NCBI GenBank assembly: GCA_049684915.1
Contig: JBAVGO010000051.1
Coordinates: forward strand, 1 to 41,376
Direction of reading: 5' to 3'
DNA length: 41,376 bases
DNA from: GWB2-37-7 sp049684915
Lineage (GTDB): Bacteria > Bacillota > Clostridia > Lutisporales > Lutisporaceae
Of this stretch, positions 1 through 8,382 are shown one piece after another. Made by a program: the position numbers and the translations under genes. Position 1 is the first letter of the stretch, and each line of letters starts with the position of its first letter. The notes under the pieces were generated by a model. The model saw nothing but the letters and a program-made list of their open reading frames with translations. It was not told the DNA's origin and searched no databases.

Positions 1-3000
1 AAAACAGACACAATCGTAGGAATAATGGTGGAAAGATCACTTGAGATGATGGTAGGAATCATGGGAATATTAAAAGCTGGAGGAGCCTACTTGCCAATAT
101 CTCCAGAATATCCAGATGACAGAATAACATATATGCTAGAAGATAGTAAAACTACCATATTACTGACACAAAAACATCTTTTGGATACTGTAAAGCTTGA
201 TGGAATTATAATAGATTTAGAAGATAAGCAATTATATCAAGAAGATAAAGATAATTTAGAAATAGTAAACATTCCAAATAATCTTGCATACATAATCTAT
301 ACCTCGGGTTCAACAGGCAAGCCAAAAGGGGTTATGATACAGCATGGAAATGTTATTAATCTCGTTACAGGCTTAGGAAAAATAATATATGATAGATATG
401 CTGCTCCATTAAATGTAGCCTTGATTGCACCATATGTTTTTGATGCTTCAGTAAAGCAGATATTTGCAAGCTTATTAAGAGGTAATTGCCTGTATATTGT
501 TCCAGAAGAATATAGAAATATAGGGGAAAAGCTTGTAGAATACTACATTGAAAATTCTATAGATATTTCTGATGGAACTCCATCTCATTTTAAACTGATA
601 TTGGGCGATAACAGAGAAAAAATAAAAGGTATCCCTGTAAAGCATTTTATAATTGGTGGGGAAGCATTACCTGTTGATGTAGTGCAAGACTTTTTAGCAT
701 TTTTCAAAGATAAAAAACCTAATATAACTAATATATATGGGCCAACTGAATGCTGCGTGGACTCCACAGCTTTCTTAGTTGATAGTGACCAGCTTAATAC
801 ATTAAGTGCTATTCCGATTGGTCGTCCTTTGGTAAATTATAGCGTATATGTCCTAGATAAAGATAATAAGCTCCAGCCAGTAGGCGTAGCCGGAGAACTA
901 TGTATAGCAGGAGACGGACTAGCAAGAGGATATCTTAATAAGCCAGAGATGACAGAAGAAAAATTTGTAGCAAATCCATTTGACCCAGGGAAAAAGATGT
1001 ATAAGACAGGAGACCTTGTAAGATGGTTGACCGATGGGAATGTAGAATTTTTAGGTCGTATAGATCATCAGGTAAAAATCAGAGGTTATCGTATTGAAAT
1101 AGGTGAGATTGAGTCCGTAATTAAGAGTCATCCTTTGGTTCAAGACTCAATAGTAATAGTGCACACGGATAATACAGGTGAAAAAGGATTAGTAGCATAC
1201 ATAGTTCCTAAGACAAACAGTGATGAGAAATATAGCGAAGCAAGCTTAAAGGAATACTTAAAGAAAAAACTTCCCAAATACATGATTCCTGCTATGTTTA
1301 TCCAGCTTGAAAATATACCATTAAATATCAATGGTAAGGTTGACCGTTTTGCACTGCCTAAACCTGATATACAGCAAAGGGGCTCAGATGAAAGCTTTAT
1401 AGAGCCAAGGAATAAAGAAGAAATTGAAATGGCTAAAATATGGGCTAAAACGCTTGGAACTCCGAAAATAGGAATTGATGATGATTTCTTTGATTTAGGT
1501 GGTGATTCCTTTAAGGCTATTAAGCTAGTAAGAAGCATCAGCAGAACTTTAGGGGTAATGGAGTTGTTTAAGAACTCAACGATTCGTGAGCTGGTAGCCT
1601 ATTTATCAAAAGATACTTTAAACAAAAGAACTATGCTCAATGAATTTACAAAACCAATTGATGAAAAGGATAAAGTTGCATCAATTATTTGTTTCCCTTT
1701 TGGAGGAGGAAGTGCGATTTCTTATCAGGCATTGGCTAATACCTTGCCAAAGAATTATTCGCTTTACTCCGTTGAGCTTCCAGGTCATGACTACAGCTGC
1801 CCTGATGAAGAATTAGCTTCGATTGAGGATAGTGCAGTTCGCTGTTTGGAAGAAATTAAAGAAAAGGTTAAGGGATCTATAGTTCTTTATGGACATTGTT
1901 TAGGTGCAACTATGGCAGCACTTCTTGCTTACAAGCTGGAGGAGGCGGGTTTTCAAGTTGATGGAGTTTTTATGGGTGCCATGTTCCCGTCACCGCGTAT
2001 TTCTAATACGTTTTTCAACATTTGGGATAAAATATTCCCCAGCCGATTAACAGACAGGGGAAATAGAGATATGTTGAAAACTCTTGGAGGTTTGAATAGT
2101 GATATTGCTTCGGATGAAACAGAGTTTATTCTTAGAAATTTGAAGCATGATTCCAATGAATGTATAAATTGGTATACACAGCTTTATAACAATAAGGAAC
2201 ATACAAAATTTAAAGCTCCAATAACATGCGTAATTGGAGAAGGTGATAGAGCTACAGAATTCTATCAAGAAAGATATAAGGAATGGGAATATTTTAGTGA
2301 TAATGTAGATTTAAAAACAATTAAAGATGCAGGACATTTTTTCTTCAAAAACCAAGCAGTGGAGCTAACTGAGATTATTAAAGAGAAAATTGACTTATGG
2401 CAGGGACGTTCGCTAGCAGTAACTGAAACTAAGAAAACGGATGAAAGCAAAGAAAACACAGTTAAATTAAAAACACCTGACAAAAAGCAAGTAGTCCCAA
2501 GCATGAGATTGTTTTTGATGGTTGCTATTGTGCAAATAATTTCTGAAATAGGCACAATATTATCTACTTTTGGATCAGGTATATGGATATTTCAGCAAAC
2601 CAATGCACTGTCGCAATTTGCTATGATGTTACTTTTTGCAATAGTTCCTACTATCTTGATTCTCCCAATTTCGGGTGCTATTGTTGACAGGTTTGATAGA
2701 CGTTTAATTATAATTGCTGCTGATATACTTTCAGCCATATGTTCTTTATATTTACTTGTATTGCTATACAATAATGGGCTTCAAATTTGGCAAGTTTATT
2801 TATTTACAGTTATAGCATCTGTTGCAACCTGTTTCAGACAACCAGCTTATTTGGCAGCAATTACGCAGATTACACCAAAAATGTATCTGGCACAGGCAAA
2901 TAGTGTTTCTCAATTTTCAACTGCAATAGGAGGGATTCTAGCATCAATTTGCGGTGGCTTGTTTATGCATTCTATAGGCTTTAAGGGACTTATTGTCATC

Positions 3001-3843
3001 GATTTCGTAACATTTGTAATATCCATAGTAGCTTTGATTTTTATCAGGTTCCCAGATACCATGTTTACAAGATTAGAGGAATCTATTCAAAAAGAACTAA
3101 TGGGTGGTTGGAATTTTATAACTAAAAGAAAAAGCTTGGTTGCAATGGTTATATTTTTTCTAATAACTAATTTTTTAGTAAGCATTTTTGATGTTACAAT
3201 GACACCGCTAATACTTACATTCACTAACCCATCAGTGCTTGGAGTTATAAATGCATTTTTCGGAACAGGGGTTTTGATCGGTGCTATACTTATGTTAATA
3301 ACTGGTGGTACAAAGAAAAGAGCAAAAGGAATGGTTGGTTTTGTAATTCCGTTAGCTATTTCGATGATTATTGCAGGAATGAGACCACTACCTGTTTTTG
3401 CAGCTATAGCTCTTTTTGGAGTTGCACTCTCTACAACTATTGTAAATGTCCACTGGCAATCATTGATACAGGTTAAGGTTGGTCTAGAATTACAAGGTCG
3501 TGTTTTTGCAGTCAATCGTATGCTAGTGGCTACGTTGACACCAATCAGCTATATTACCGCTGGTGTGCTAGCTGATAAAGTATTTGCACCTATGATGCAA
3601 AACAACTTCTTTAATTCGCCAGTTGTAAATTTAGTTTTAGGTGCAGGTACAGGACGTGAAATGAGACTTAATCTTCTAATTGCAGGAGCAATATTATTTG
3701 TTTGGGGCATAATAGGGCTTAGGTACAAACCATTGAGTGAAATGGACGATACACTCGAAGATGCAAGCCCAGGCGAAGTTATTATTAGAGATAAGGATAA
3801 GCTGCAGCAAATATACGATGGGAAGATTAATGTTGGTATGTAG
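1..3843 (+). CDS. NRPS C-terminal part (A-PCP-TE) fused to an MFS exporter; 5' end outside window
   Basis: The frame is open from the first base, so the gene starts upstream. Numbering from the first codon here, the adenylation domain carries the P-loop YTSGSTGKPKG (from residue 100), RGYRIEIGEIE (361) and NGKVDR (444). Residues at the specificity positions read D-A-K-D-I-G-I-V-D-K, close to the known Glu code DAKDLGVVDK, so Glu activation is inferred. A carrier domain follows with LGGDS (pantetheine Ser503). The alpha/beta-hydrolase thioesterase (about 555-800) has GHCLG with Cys633 where Ser is usual, plus Asp749 and GHFFF His779. From about residue 831 a 12-helix MFS transporter begins, with the loop GAIVDRFDRR near 890, and runs to the stop. 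One polypeptide would therefore load the last residue, release the peptide and export it. The TE resembles type II (repair) thioesterases as much as cyclising ones, so release versus editing is open. The next gene belongs to a separate transcription unit. Confidence 0.93.
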   Translation, partial: KTDTIVGIMVERSLEMMVGIMGILKAGGAYLPISPEYPDDRITYMLEDSKTTILLTQKHLLDTVKLDGIIIDLEDKQLYQEDKDNLEIVNIPNNLAYIIYTSGSTGKPKGVMIQHGNVINLVTGLGKIIYDRYAAPLNVALIAPYVFDASVKQIFASLLRGNCLYIVPEEYRNIGEKLVEYYIENSIDISDGTPSHFKLILGDNREKIKGIPVKHFIIGGEALPVDVVQDFLAFFKDKKPNITNIYGPTECCVDSTAFLVDSDQLNTLSAIPIGRPLVNYSVYVLDKDNKLQPVGVAGELCIAGDGLARGYLNKPEMTEEKFVANPFDPGKKMYKTGDLVRWLTDGNVEFLGRIDHQVKIRGYRIEIGEIESVIKSHPLVQDSIVIVHTDNTGEKGLVAYIVPKTNSDEKYSEASLKEYLKKKLPKYMIPAMFIQLENIPLNINGKVDRFALPKPDIQQRGSDESFIEPRNKEEIEMAKIWAKTLGTPKIGIDDDFFDLGGDSFKAIKLVRSISRTLGVMELFKNSTIRELVAYLSKDTLNKRTMLNEFTKPIDEKDKVASIICFPFGGGSAISYQALANTLPKNYSLYSVELPGHDYSCPDEELASIEDSAVRCLEEIKEKVKGSIVLYGHCLGATMAALLAYKLEEAGFQVDGVFMGAMFPSPRISNTFFNIWDKIFPSRLTDRGNRDMLKTLGGLNSDIASDETEFILRNLKHDSNECINWYTQLYNNKEHTKFKAPITCVIGEGDRATEFYQERYKEWEYFSDNVDLKTIKDAGHFFFKNQAVELTEIIKEKIDLWQGRSLAVTETKKTDESKENTVKLKTPDKKQVVPSMRLFLMVAIVQIISEIGTILSTFGSGIWIFQQTNALSQFAMMLLFAIVPTILILPISGAIVDRFDRRLIIIAADILSAICSLYLLVLLYNNGLQIWQVYLFTVIASVATCFRQPAYLAAITQITPKMYLAQANSVSQFSTAIGGILASICGGLFMHSIGFKGLIVIDFVTFVISIVALIFIRFPDTMFTRLEESIQKELMGGWNFITKRKSLVAMVIFFLITNFLVSIFDVTMTPLILTFTNPSVLGVINAFFGTGVLIGAILMLITGGTKKRAKGMVGFVIPLAISMIIAGMRPLPVFAAIALFGVALSTTIVNVHWQSLIQVKVGLELQGRVFAVNRMLVATLTPISYITAGVLADKVFAPMMQNNFFNSPVVNLVLGAGTGREMRLNLLIAGAILFVWGIIGLRYKPLSEMDDTLEDASPGEVIIRDKDKLQQIYDGKINVGM

Positions 3844-3858
3844 GCTTAAATAGGAGAC

Positions 3859-3892
3859 AATAGCTATTTAGAAATTATTCTAAATAGCTATT
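3859..3892 (+). terminator. Hairpin after the NRPS-MFS gene
   Basis: A perfect 15-bp inverted repeat (AATAGCTATTTAGAA / its complement) with a 4-base loop begins 16 bases after the stop codon. The following tract is only moderately T-rich (GTTGTTCT), so termination strength is uncertain, but position and symmetry fit a terminator. Confidence 0.6.
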
Positions 3893-3959
3893 GTTGTTCT
3901 GCAATAGATATGTTGCTATCTATGACATGAAAATCAGTCATTTGAATTTTGTTTGGCTA

Positions 3960-3989
3960 TTGACTATAGCACCAAATATTGTATATAAT
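3960..3989 (+). promoter_or_regulatory. SigA-type promoter for the argS leader
   Basis: TTGACT at 3960-3965 and TATAAT at 3984-3989, separated by 18 bases, lie just upstream of the T-box leader. Transcription would begin near 3996-4000. This is inferred from consensus match only. Confidence 0.55.
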
Positions 3990-3999
3990 ATAATGTAAT

Positions 4000-4252
4000 T
4001 AATATATATTTCTATGAACCGAAAAAGTATCACAGATCACTTGTTCAAAGAGAGCCATGTTAGGTGTGAGATGGCAGCAACATAGGTGAGAAAAGAGTCG
4101 GGGAGAATTCAGTCAAAGCAGATATTTGTAAGTAAACTGAACGTACATCCACGTTAAGGATATTAAGTGGGCCTTATGGTGAGCAGCCTAAGGGTCAATT
4201 AGAGTGGTACCGCGGAACTCCGTCTCTTTTATTAGAGATAGGAGTTTTTTTA
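4000..4252 (+). promoter_or_regulatory. T-box riboswitch leader of argS
   Basis: The leader holds an AGAGAG / GGTGTGAGATGGC segment typical of Stem I (about 4049-4076), a smaller hairpin AACG...CGTT (about 4140-4156), and the hallmark T-box AGAGTGGTACCGCG at 4201-4214, followed at once by an intrinsic terminator. In this family, uncharged cognate tRNA pairs with the specifier codon in Stem I and with the T-box bulge, which stabilises the antiterminator and switches on the synthetase gene. The downstream gene is argS, so an Arg specifier is expected. I could not fold Stem I well enough by eye to name the specifier codon. The 5' boundary is approximate. Confidence 0.93.
4216..4252 (+). terminator. 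T-box regulated intrinsic terminator
   Basis: AACTCC(G)TCTCT pairs with AGAGA(TA)GGAGTT and is followed by a run of seven T. The left arm directly abuts the T-box sequence, so this hairpin competes with the antiterminator, as expected of a T-box expression platform. Confidence 0.85.
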
Positions 4253-4335
4253 TTTGGTTATAATAACAATAATTATGAACGTAGGAGCTGACCAAAGAAC
4301 ATTTATAATATATAAATATCACAGGAGGAATAACT

Positions 4336-6027
4336 ATGGATTTTAAAAAGGAAATCGCCAATAAGATAGGTCAATTGGTTGAAATGGAACATGAAAAGAT
4401 AATGGAGCTTATAGAGATACCACCGCAATCCAACATGGGTGACTATGCATTTCCATGCTTCCAATTTTCAAAGCTGCTTCGCAAGTCTCCAAACATGATA
4501 GCTATAGACCTTGCAGGCAAGCTTATACCGGACAATATAGTTGGAAGTGTTGAGGCTGCGGGAGGCTATCTGAATTTCTTTGTGAACAAAGCTGAGTTTA
4601 TTAAAGAAGTGCTTACAGAGGTAAATGCAAAGGGAGGGGACTTTGGAGTTTCTACAGAAGGCAATGGAAAGACAGTCTTGGTTGAGTTTTCATCACCAAA
4701 TATTGCAAAGCCCTTTCATGTAGGACACTTAGTAAACACCTTGACAGGTAGTGCCATTGAGAAGATATACAGACGTCTAGGCTATGAAACACAAAGACTA
4801 AACCATATAGGTGACTATGGTACAAACTTTGGAAAGCAGATAGCTGCTTATAAGCATTGGGGTAATGAAGAAGCATTAGAGAAGGATCCAATAACAGAGC
4901 TTTTGAGGGTATATGTTAAGTTTCATGAGGAAGAAGGAAATAACCCAGAGCTTGAGGTTGAAGCTAGGCAGCTCTTTAAAAATCTAGAGGATGGAGAGCC
5001 AGAAATGGTTGCCATATGGAAGAAGTTTAGGGACTTAAGCATACTTGAGTTCAAGAAGCTTTATAAAGAGTTTAATATAGAGTTTGACTCCTATAATGGA
5101 GAGAGCTTTTATACAGATAAAATGGCCGAAGTAGTACAGATGCTAAGGGATAAAGACTTACTAGTAGAGAGTAACGGAGCTCAAATAGTTGACCTGGAGA
5201 AGTTTGGAATGCCTCCATGCTTGATAATTAAGTCCGATGGAGCAACTATATATATTACCCGTGATTTAGCAGCAGCTTTGTATAGGCATAGGACATATAA
5301 CTTTTACAAATGCTTGTATGTAGTTGGGAACACGCAGGCACTTCACTTTAACCAATTGTTTACGGTATTAAAGCTTTTAGGCTTTGAATGGGCAGAGAAT
5401 ATGACTCATATAGGAACTTCTCTTGTTAAGTTCGCAGACCGCAAGATGGCAACTCGTTCAGGAGACATGATTTATGCAAAAGCAGTATTGGATGAAGCAG
5501 CAGAGAAGACTTTAGAAATAGTAGAGGCAAAAAACAGCAATCTTGCAAACAAGGCTGATGTGGCAAAAAAGGTTGGCATGGGAGCAGTTGCATATACAAT
5601 ACTTAAGAATAATAAGGACAAAGATATTATATTCTCATGGGAAGATATACTAAGCTTTGAGGGAGATTCGGGTCCTTATGTACAATATACCTGTGTAAGG
5701 GGTAGGAGTATACTTCGTAAAGCTGGAGAATTCCCAAGCACCGCTGATTATAGCAAGCTTACTTCTGATGAAGAATTTTCACTTGTTAAGCTGTTAGATG
5801 GCTTCAAGGCTGCACTTAAGGAAGCTGCAGATAGGTATGAGCCTTTTGTAATAACTAGGCATATAACTGAGCTTGCAAAGGCTTACAACAAGTTCTACAA
5901 CAGCCATCCAATTATGAATGCAGAATCAGACGTAAAGGCAGCACGACTTCACCTTACTAAGGCAGTTTGCAATGTTATTGAGACAGGCTTGAATATAATT
6001 GGTATAGAAGTACCAGAAAATATGTAG
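4336..6027 (+). CDS. argS: Arginyl-tRNA synthetase
   Basis: A class I aminoacyl-tRNA synthetase that charges tRNA-Arg in the cytoplasm. The 563-residue length is normal for bacterial ArgRS. The HIGH motif appears as HVGH at residues 128-131 within the ArgRS context SSPNIAKPFHVGH. The KMSKS loop is the divergent KMATRSG (370-376), as is common in this family. The C-terminal anticodon-binding DALR domain is recognisable (YNKFYNSHPI, about 520). The start ATG has a strong ribosome binding site, AGGAGG, about 8 bases upstream. The gene sits behind a T-box leader, so expression should rise when charged tRNA-Arg falls. A small zinc-ribbon gene follows 14 bases later and is probably co-transcribed. 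Confidence 0.97.
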   Translation: MDFKKEIANKIGQLVEMEHEKIMELIEIPPQSNMGDYAFPCFQFSKLLRKSPNMIAIDLAGKLIPDNIVGSVEAAGGYLNFFVNKAEFIKEVLTEVNAKGGDFGVSTEGNGKTVLVEFSSPNIAKPFHVGHLVNTLTGSAIEKIYRRLGYETQRLNHIGDYGTNFGKQIAAYKHWGNEEALEKDPITELLRVYVKFHEEEGNNPELEVEARQLFKNLEDGEPEMVAIWKKFRDLSILEFKKLYKEFNIEFDSYNGESFYTDKMAEVVQMLRDKDLLVESNGAQIVDLEKFGMPPCLIIKSDGATIYITRDLAAALYRHRTYNFYKCLYVVGNTQALHFNQLFTVLKLLGFEWAENMTHIGTSLVKFADRKMATRSGDMIYAKAVLDEAAEKTLEIVEAKNSNLANKADVAKKVGMGAVAYTILKNNKDKDIIFSWEDILSFEGDSGPYVQYTCVRGRSILRKAGEFPSTADYSKLTSDEEFSLVKLLDGFKAALKEAADRYEPFVITRHITELAKAYNKFYNSHPIMNAESDVKAARLHLTKAVCNVIETGLNIIGIEVPENM

Positions 6028-6041
6028 AAGGAGGTATTTTT

Positions 6042-6401
6042 ATGAATTGTCCTAAATGCAATGAGTTAGTAGACAAAGAAGATTCAAAATGCAGCAATTG
6101 TGGCACTGAGCTGAAGTTAAAAAGCTTTATAAAGGTATTAGAAACGGGGGATATGCCACTTGTTACCGTGATAAAGTCTGTGCTTACCGATGCTGATGTA
6201 AAGTTTTTCGTTAAGGGCGAGGGACTCCAGAACATCATAGGCATAGGCAGCTTCGGCATGGGCTATAATTCAGCAATAGGTCCTATGGAAATTTACGTTC
6301 AGGAAGAGGATGCAGAAGCAGTAAAAATGCTTATAGAAGAGCTGGAGCAAAACCAAGATATAGATATGGATGAAGAGGAAGACGACAACGACGAATTCTA
6401 G
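6042..6401 (+). CDS. DUF2007-type small protein with N-terminal zinc ribbon
   Basis: A 119-residue protein. The N-terminus has two CxxC pairs (CPKC at 3-6 and CSNC at 17-20), a rubredoxin-like zinc ribbon. Residues about 28-100 match the DUF2007 pattern, a small alpha/beta domain sometimes called a putative signal-transducing protein: a strand-helix opening on residues controlling a 'level', then VKSVL.DAD and a closing YVQEEDAEAV.ML segment. The C-terminal tail is very acidic (D/E run after residue 105). It lies 14 bases after argS, with AAGGAGG upstream of its ATG, so it is translated from the argS message or a shared transcript. The function is not known. A role as a small metal-dependent adaptor is only a guess. 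Confidence 0.8.
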   Translation: MNCPKCNELVDKEDSKCSNCGTELKLKSFIKVLETGDMPLVTVIKSVLTDADVKFFVKGEGLQNIIGIGSFGMGYNSAIGPMEIYVQEEDAEAVKMLIEELEQNQDIDMDEEEDDNDEF

Positions 6402-6523
6402 TAATAATGGAAATATGTGTTATATCTATATGCATATAATGAAATTGAATATGAAATATAAATATGTTATTATAAGTTAAGGTAGAAAACAGATATTTCC
6501 TATCTTTCGGGAGGGGGTTTATA

Positions 6524-7873
6524 ATGGGACGTTTATTTGGAACTGACGGTGTGAGGGGTATAGCCAACAAGGAACTGGATTCAGAGCTTGCTTTTAATCT
6601 AGGAAGAATAGGTGCATACGTTCTAACAGACGAAACACATCACAAACCTAGAATTGCAGTAGGTAAGGACACAAGAATTTCCGGAGATATGCTGGAGGCT
6701 GCTTTGATAGCCGGTATATGTTCTATGGGAGCGGAAGCAGTGGTACTAGGGGTTTTACCTACACCTGCCGTAGCTTATCTGACCAGACATTTGGGATTGG
6801 ATGCGGGTATAGTTATATCAGCTTCTCACAATCCTTTTGAGTACAATGGCATCAAATTTTTTAATAGTAAGGGATATAAGCTTTCTGATGAATTAGAGAA
6901 TAAGATAGAAAGTCATCTAAACAATACAGAGGTCGCAATAGCAAATCCAATTGCAGGGGATATAGGCAGAAAGTTTGAAATTGATAACGCAGTTCACTCA
7001 TATATTGATTTTCTAAAGAAAACTATTGATGTAAATCTTAGAGGACTAAAAATAGCAGTAGATTGTGCAAATGGTGCAGCATATATTGCAGCTCCATCGG
7101 TTCTAGCTGATCTTGGAGCCGAGATTGTAGTTATTGATTATAAGCCAGACGGTAAAAATATAAACGTAGGCTGTGGCTCAACATATCCTGGCAATCTTCA
7201 AAAGCTTGTGGTTGACACAGGTGCAGATGTGGGTTTAGCCCTTGATGGTGACGCTGACAGACTTATAGCAGTAGACAACAAAGGAAATCTTGTAAACGGA
7301 GACCACATATTGGCTATTTGTGCTAAGCATATGAAGGCGAAGGGTACATTAAAAAACGATACAGTGGTTGCTACAATTATGAGCAATATGGGCTTTGATA
7401 TTGCAATGAAACAAGAGAAAATTAATGTAGCTAAAACAACTGTTGGAGACAGATATGTTTTGGAGGAAATGCTAAAGAACGACTATAACATAGGCGGAGA
7501 GCAGTCCGGACATATTATATTCCTTGATCATAACACTACTGGAGATGGCTTGCTTACAGCATTACAGTTGCTTGCGGTCGTTAAAGAGAGTGGCAAAAAG
7601 CTCTCGGATCTCACAACGGTTATGACAGAGCTTCCGCAGGTTCTAGTAAATGCAAAGATAAAGAACGGAAATCAAATCAAATATTCTGAGGATGCAGAAA
7701 TAGCTCAGGCTATAAAAGAGGTAGAAGATAAGCTTAAGGACAAAGGCAGAGTTCTAATAAGACCGTCCGGCACAGAACCTCTTATAAGGGTTATGCTGGA
7801 GGGCGAAAACAAAGCTGAAATCCAAGAAGATGCACATAGAATAGCGGACTTAATTCATAGCAAACTGGGATAA
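6524..7873 (+). CDS. glmM: Phosphoglucosamine mutase
   Basis: Converts glucosamine-6-phosphate to glucosamine-1-phosphate on the way to UDP-GlcNAc and peptidoglycan, in the cytoplasm. The 449-residue length is standard. The phosphoserine loop ISASHNPFEYNG places the catalytic Ser at residue 101. The Mg-binding loop DGDADR is at 241-246, and the sugar- and phosphate-binding motifs GEQSGH and RPSGTEPLIRVM are present near the C-terminus. The N-terminal signature GRLFGTDGVRGIAN is classical for GlmM rather than for general phosphomannomutases. The start ATG follows GGGAGGGGG. It is next to glmS, the preceding enzyme of the pathway, an arrangement common in Firmicutes. A hairpin after the stop and the separate glmS ribozyme leader suggest that the two genes can be controlled independently. 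Confidence 0.97.
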   Translation: MGRLFGTDGVRGIANKELDSELAFNLGRIGAYVLTDETHHKPRIAVGKDTRISGDMLEAALIAGICSMGAEAVVLGVLPTPAVAYLTRHLGLDAGIVISASHNPFEYNGIKFFNSKGYKLSDELENKIESHLNNTEVAIANPIAGDIGRKFEIDNAVHSYIDFLKKTIDVNLRGLKIAVDCANGAAYIAAPSVLADLGAEIVVIDYKPDGKNINVGCGSTYPGNLQKLVVDTGADVGLALDGDADRLIAVDNKGNLVNGDHILAICAKHMKAKGTLKNDTVVATIMSNMGFDIAMKQEKINVAKTTVGDRYVLEEMLKNDYNIGGEQSGHIIFLDHNTTGDGLLTALQLLAVVKESGKKLSDLTTVMTELPQVLVNAKIKNGNQIKYSEDAEIAQAIKEVEDKLKDKGRVLIRPSGTEPLIRVMLEGENKAEIQEDAHRIADLIHSKLG

Positions 7874-7883
7874 GTAGTATTAA

Positions 7884-7912
7884 AAAGGCTGGTGATAACT
7901 TTACCAGCCTTT
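7884..7912 (+). terminator. Hairpin after glmM
   Basis: A perfect 10-bp stem (AAAGGCTGGT / ACCAGCCTTT) with a 9-base loop starts 10 bases after the glmM stop. It is GC-containing and stable, but the downstream T tract is short. Confidence 0.65.
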
Positions 7913-8097
7913 ATACATAGAGGCATATCACTTGTCTGTTTTTGTTAGGAAATGTAGTAATTCCACGAAGAATTTATATTGATAAAATCGTTCCAAATAT
8001 TGCAATTGTACATAGAATAGAATAGAATAGAGTAGTGAACTGAGACAGCAAGTTATTCAAATTTTTAAGGAGGGAAATAATAAAAGGCGGTGATAGA

Positions 8098-8118
8098 ATG
8101 TCACAAAGAAAAACTTAG
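8098..8118 (+). CDS. Possible six-codon leader ORF ending at the glmS ribozyme
   Basis: ATG-TCA-CAA-AGA-AAA-ACT-TAG encodes MSQRKT. A GGCGGTGAT sequence (8085-8093) ends 4 bases before the ATG, a plausible ribosome binding site, and a second purine-rich AAGGAGGG lies further upstream near 8069. The stop codon occupies 8116-8118, two bases before the ribozyme cleavage position (8120/8121). Whether it is translated is not known. The short length means it could be chance, but the Shine-Dalgarno spacing and the position of the stop are striking. Confidence 0.3.
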   Translation: MSQRKT

Positions 8119-8265
8119 AAGCGCCAGGCTTATCATAAGTAATGATGAGTTGACGAGGTCAGGGTTTATCGAAGTATTCGGCGGGTGCCCTGCGCTGTGG
8201 CTTAACAGTGTTATGGATTTTACAAATCCTCAAGTAATTGATGGGACAAAGTAAATCCAATTGAG
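8118..8265 (+). ncRNA. glmS ribozyme / GlcN6P riboswitch
   Basis: The conserved core is present: AGCGCC at 8120-8125 with the self-cleavage site expected just before G8121, TGACGAGG at 8151-8158, TTATCGAA at 8167-8174 and TTCGGCGGGTGCCC at 8177-8190, followed by a long P4 stem region to about 8265. In this family glucosamine-6-phosphate acts as the cofactor for self-cleavage of the mRNA, after which the downstream fragment is degraded, giving feedback control of GlmS. The gene downstream is glmS, as expected. The 3' boundary is approximate. Confidence 0.95.
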
Positions 8266-8266
8266 C

Positions 8267-8314
8267 CTTAGGTTACTGAATTACTAGCAGTCTAAGACCT
8301 GGTAGTATTTTTTT
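8267..8314 (+). terminator. Possible hairpin plus T-run between ribozyme and glmS
   Basis: CTTAG-gtt-ACTG (8267-8278) can pair with CAGT-CTAAG (8288-8296), and seven T follow at 8308-8314. An alternative pairing of AGGT with ACCT competes with it. It resembles a weak intrinsic terminator inside the glmS leader, which would add transcriptional control to the ribozyme. It could equally be a decayed structure. Confidence 0.3.
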
Positions 8315-8382
8315 GTCTGAAAATACGTTAACATAAGTTTGATACCAATAATAATATAATTTAAATTTGAAAGGAGCATAAT

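Noticed and set aside
8012..8034. AGAAT micro-repeats upstream of the glmS ribozyme
   Set aside because: Only about four short units; simple-sequence noise with no evident function.
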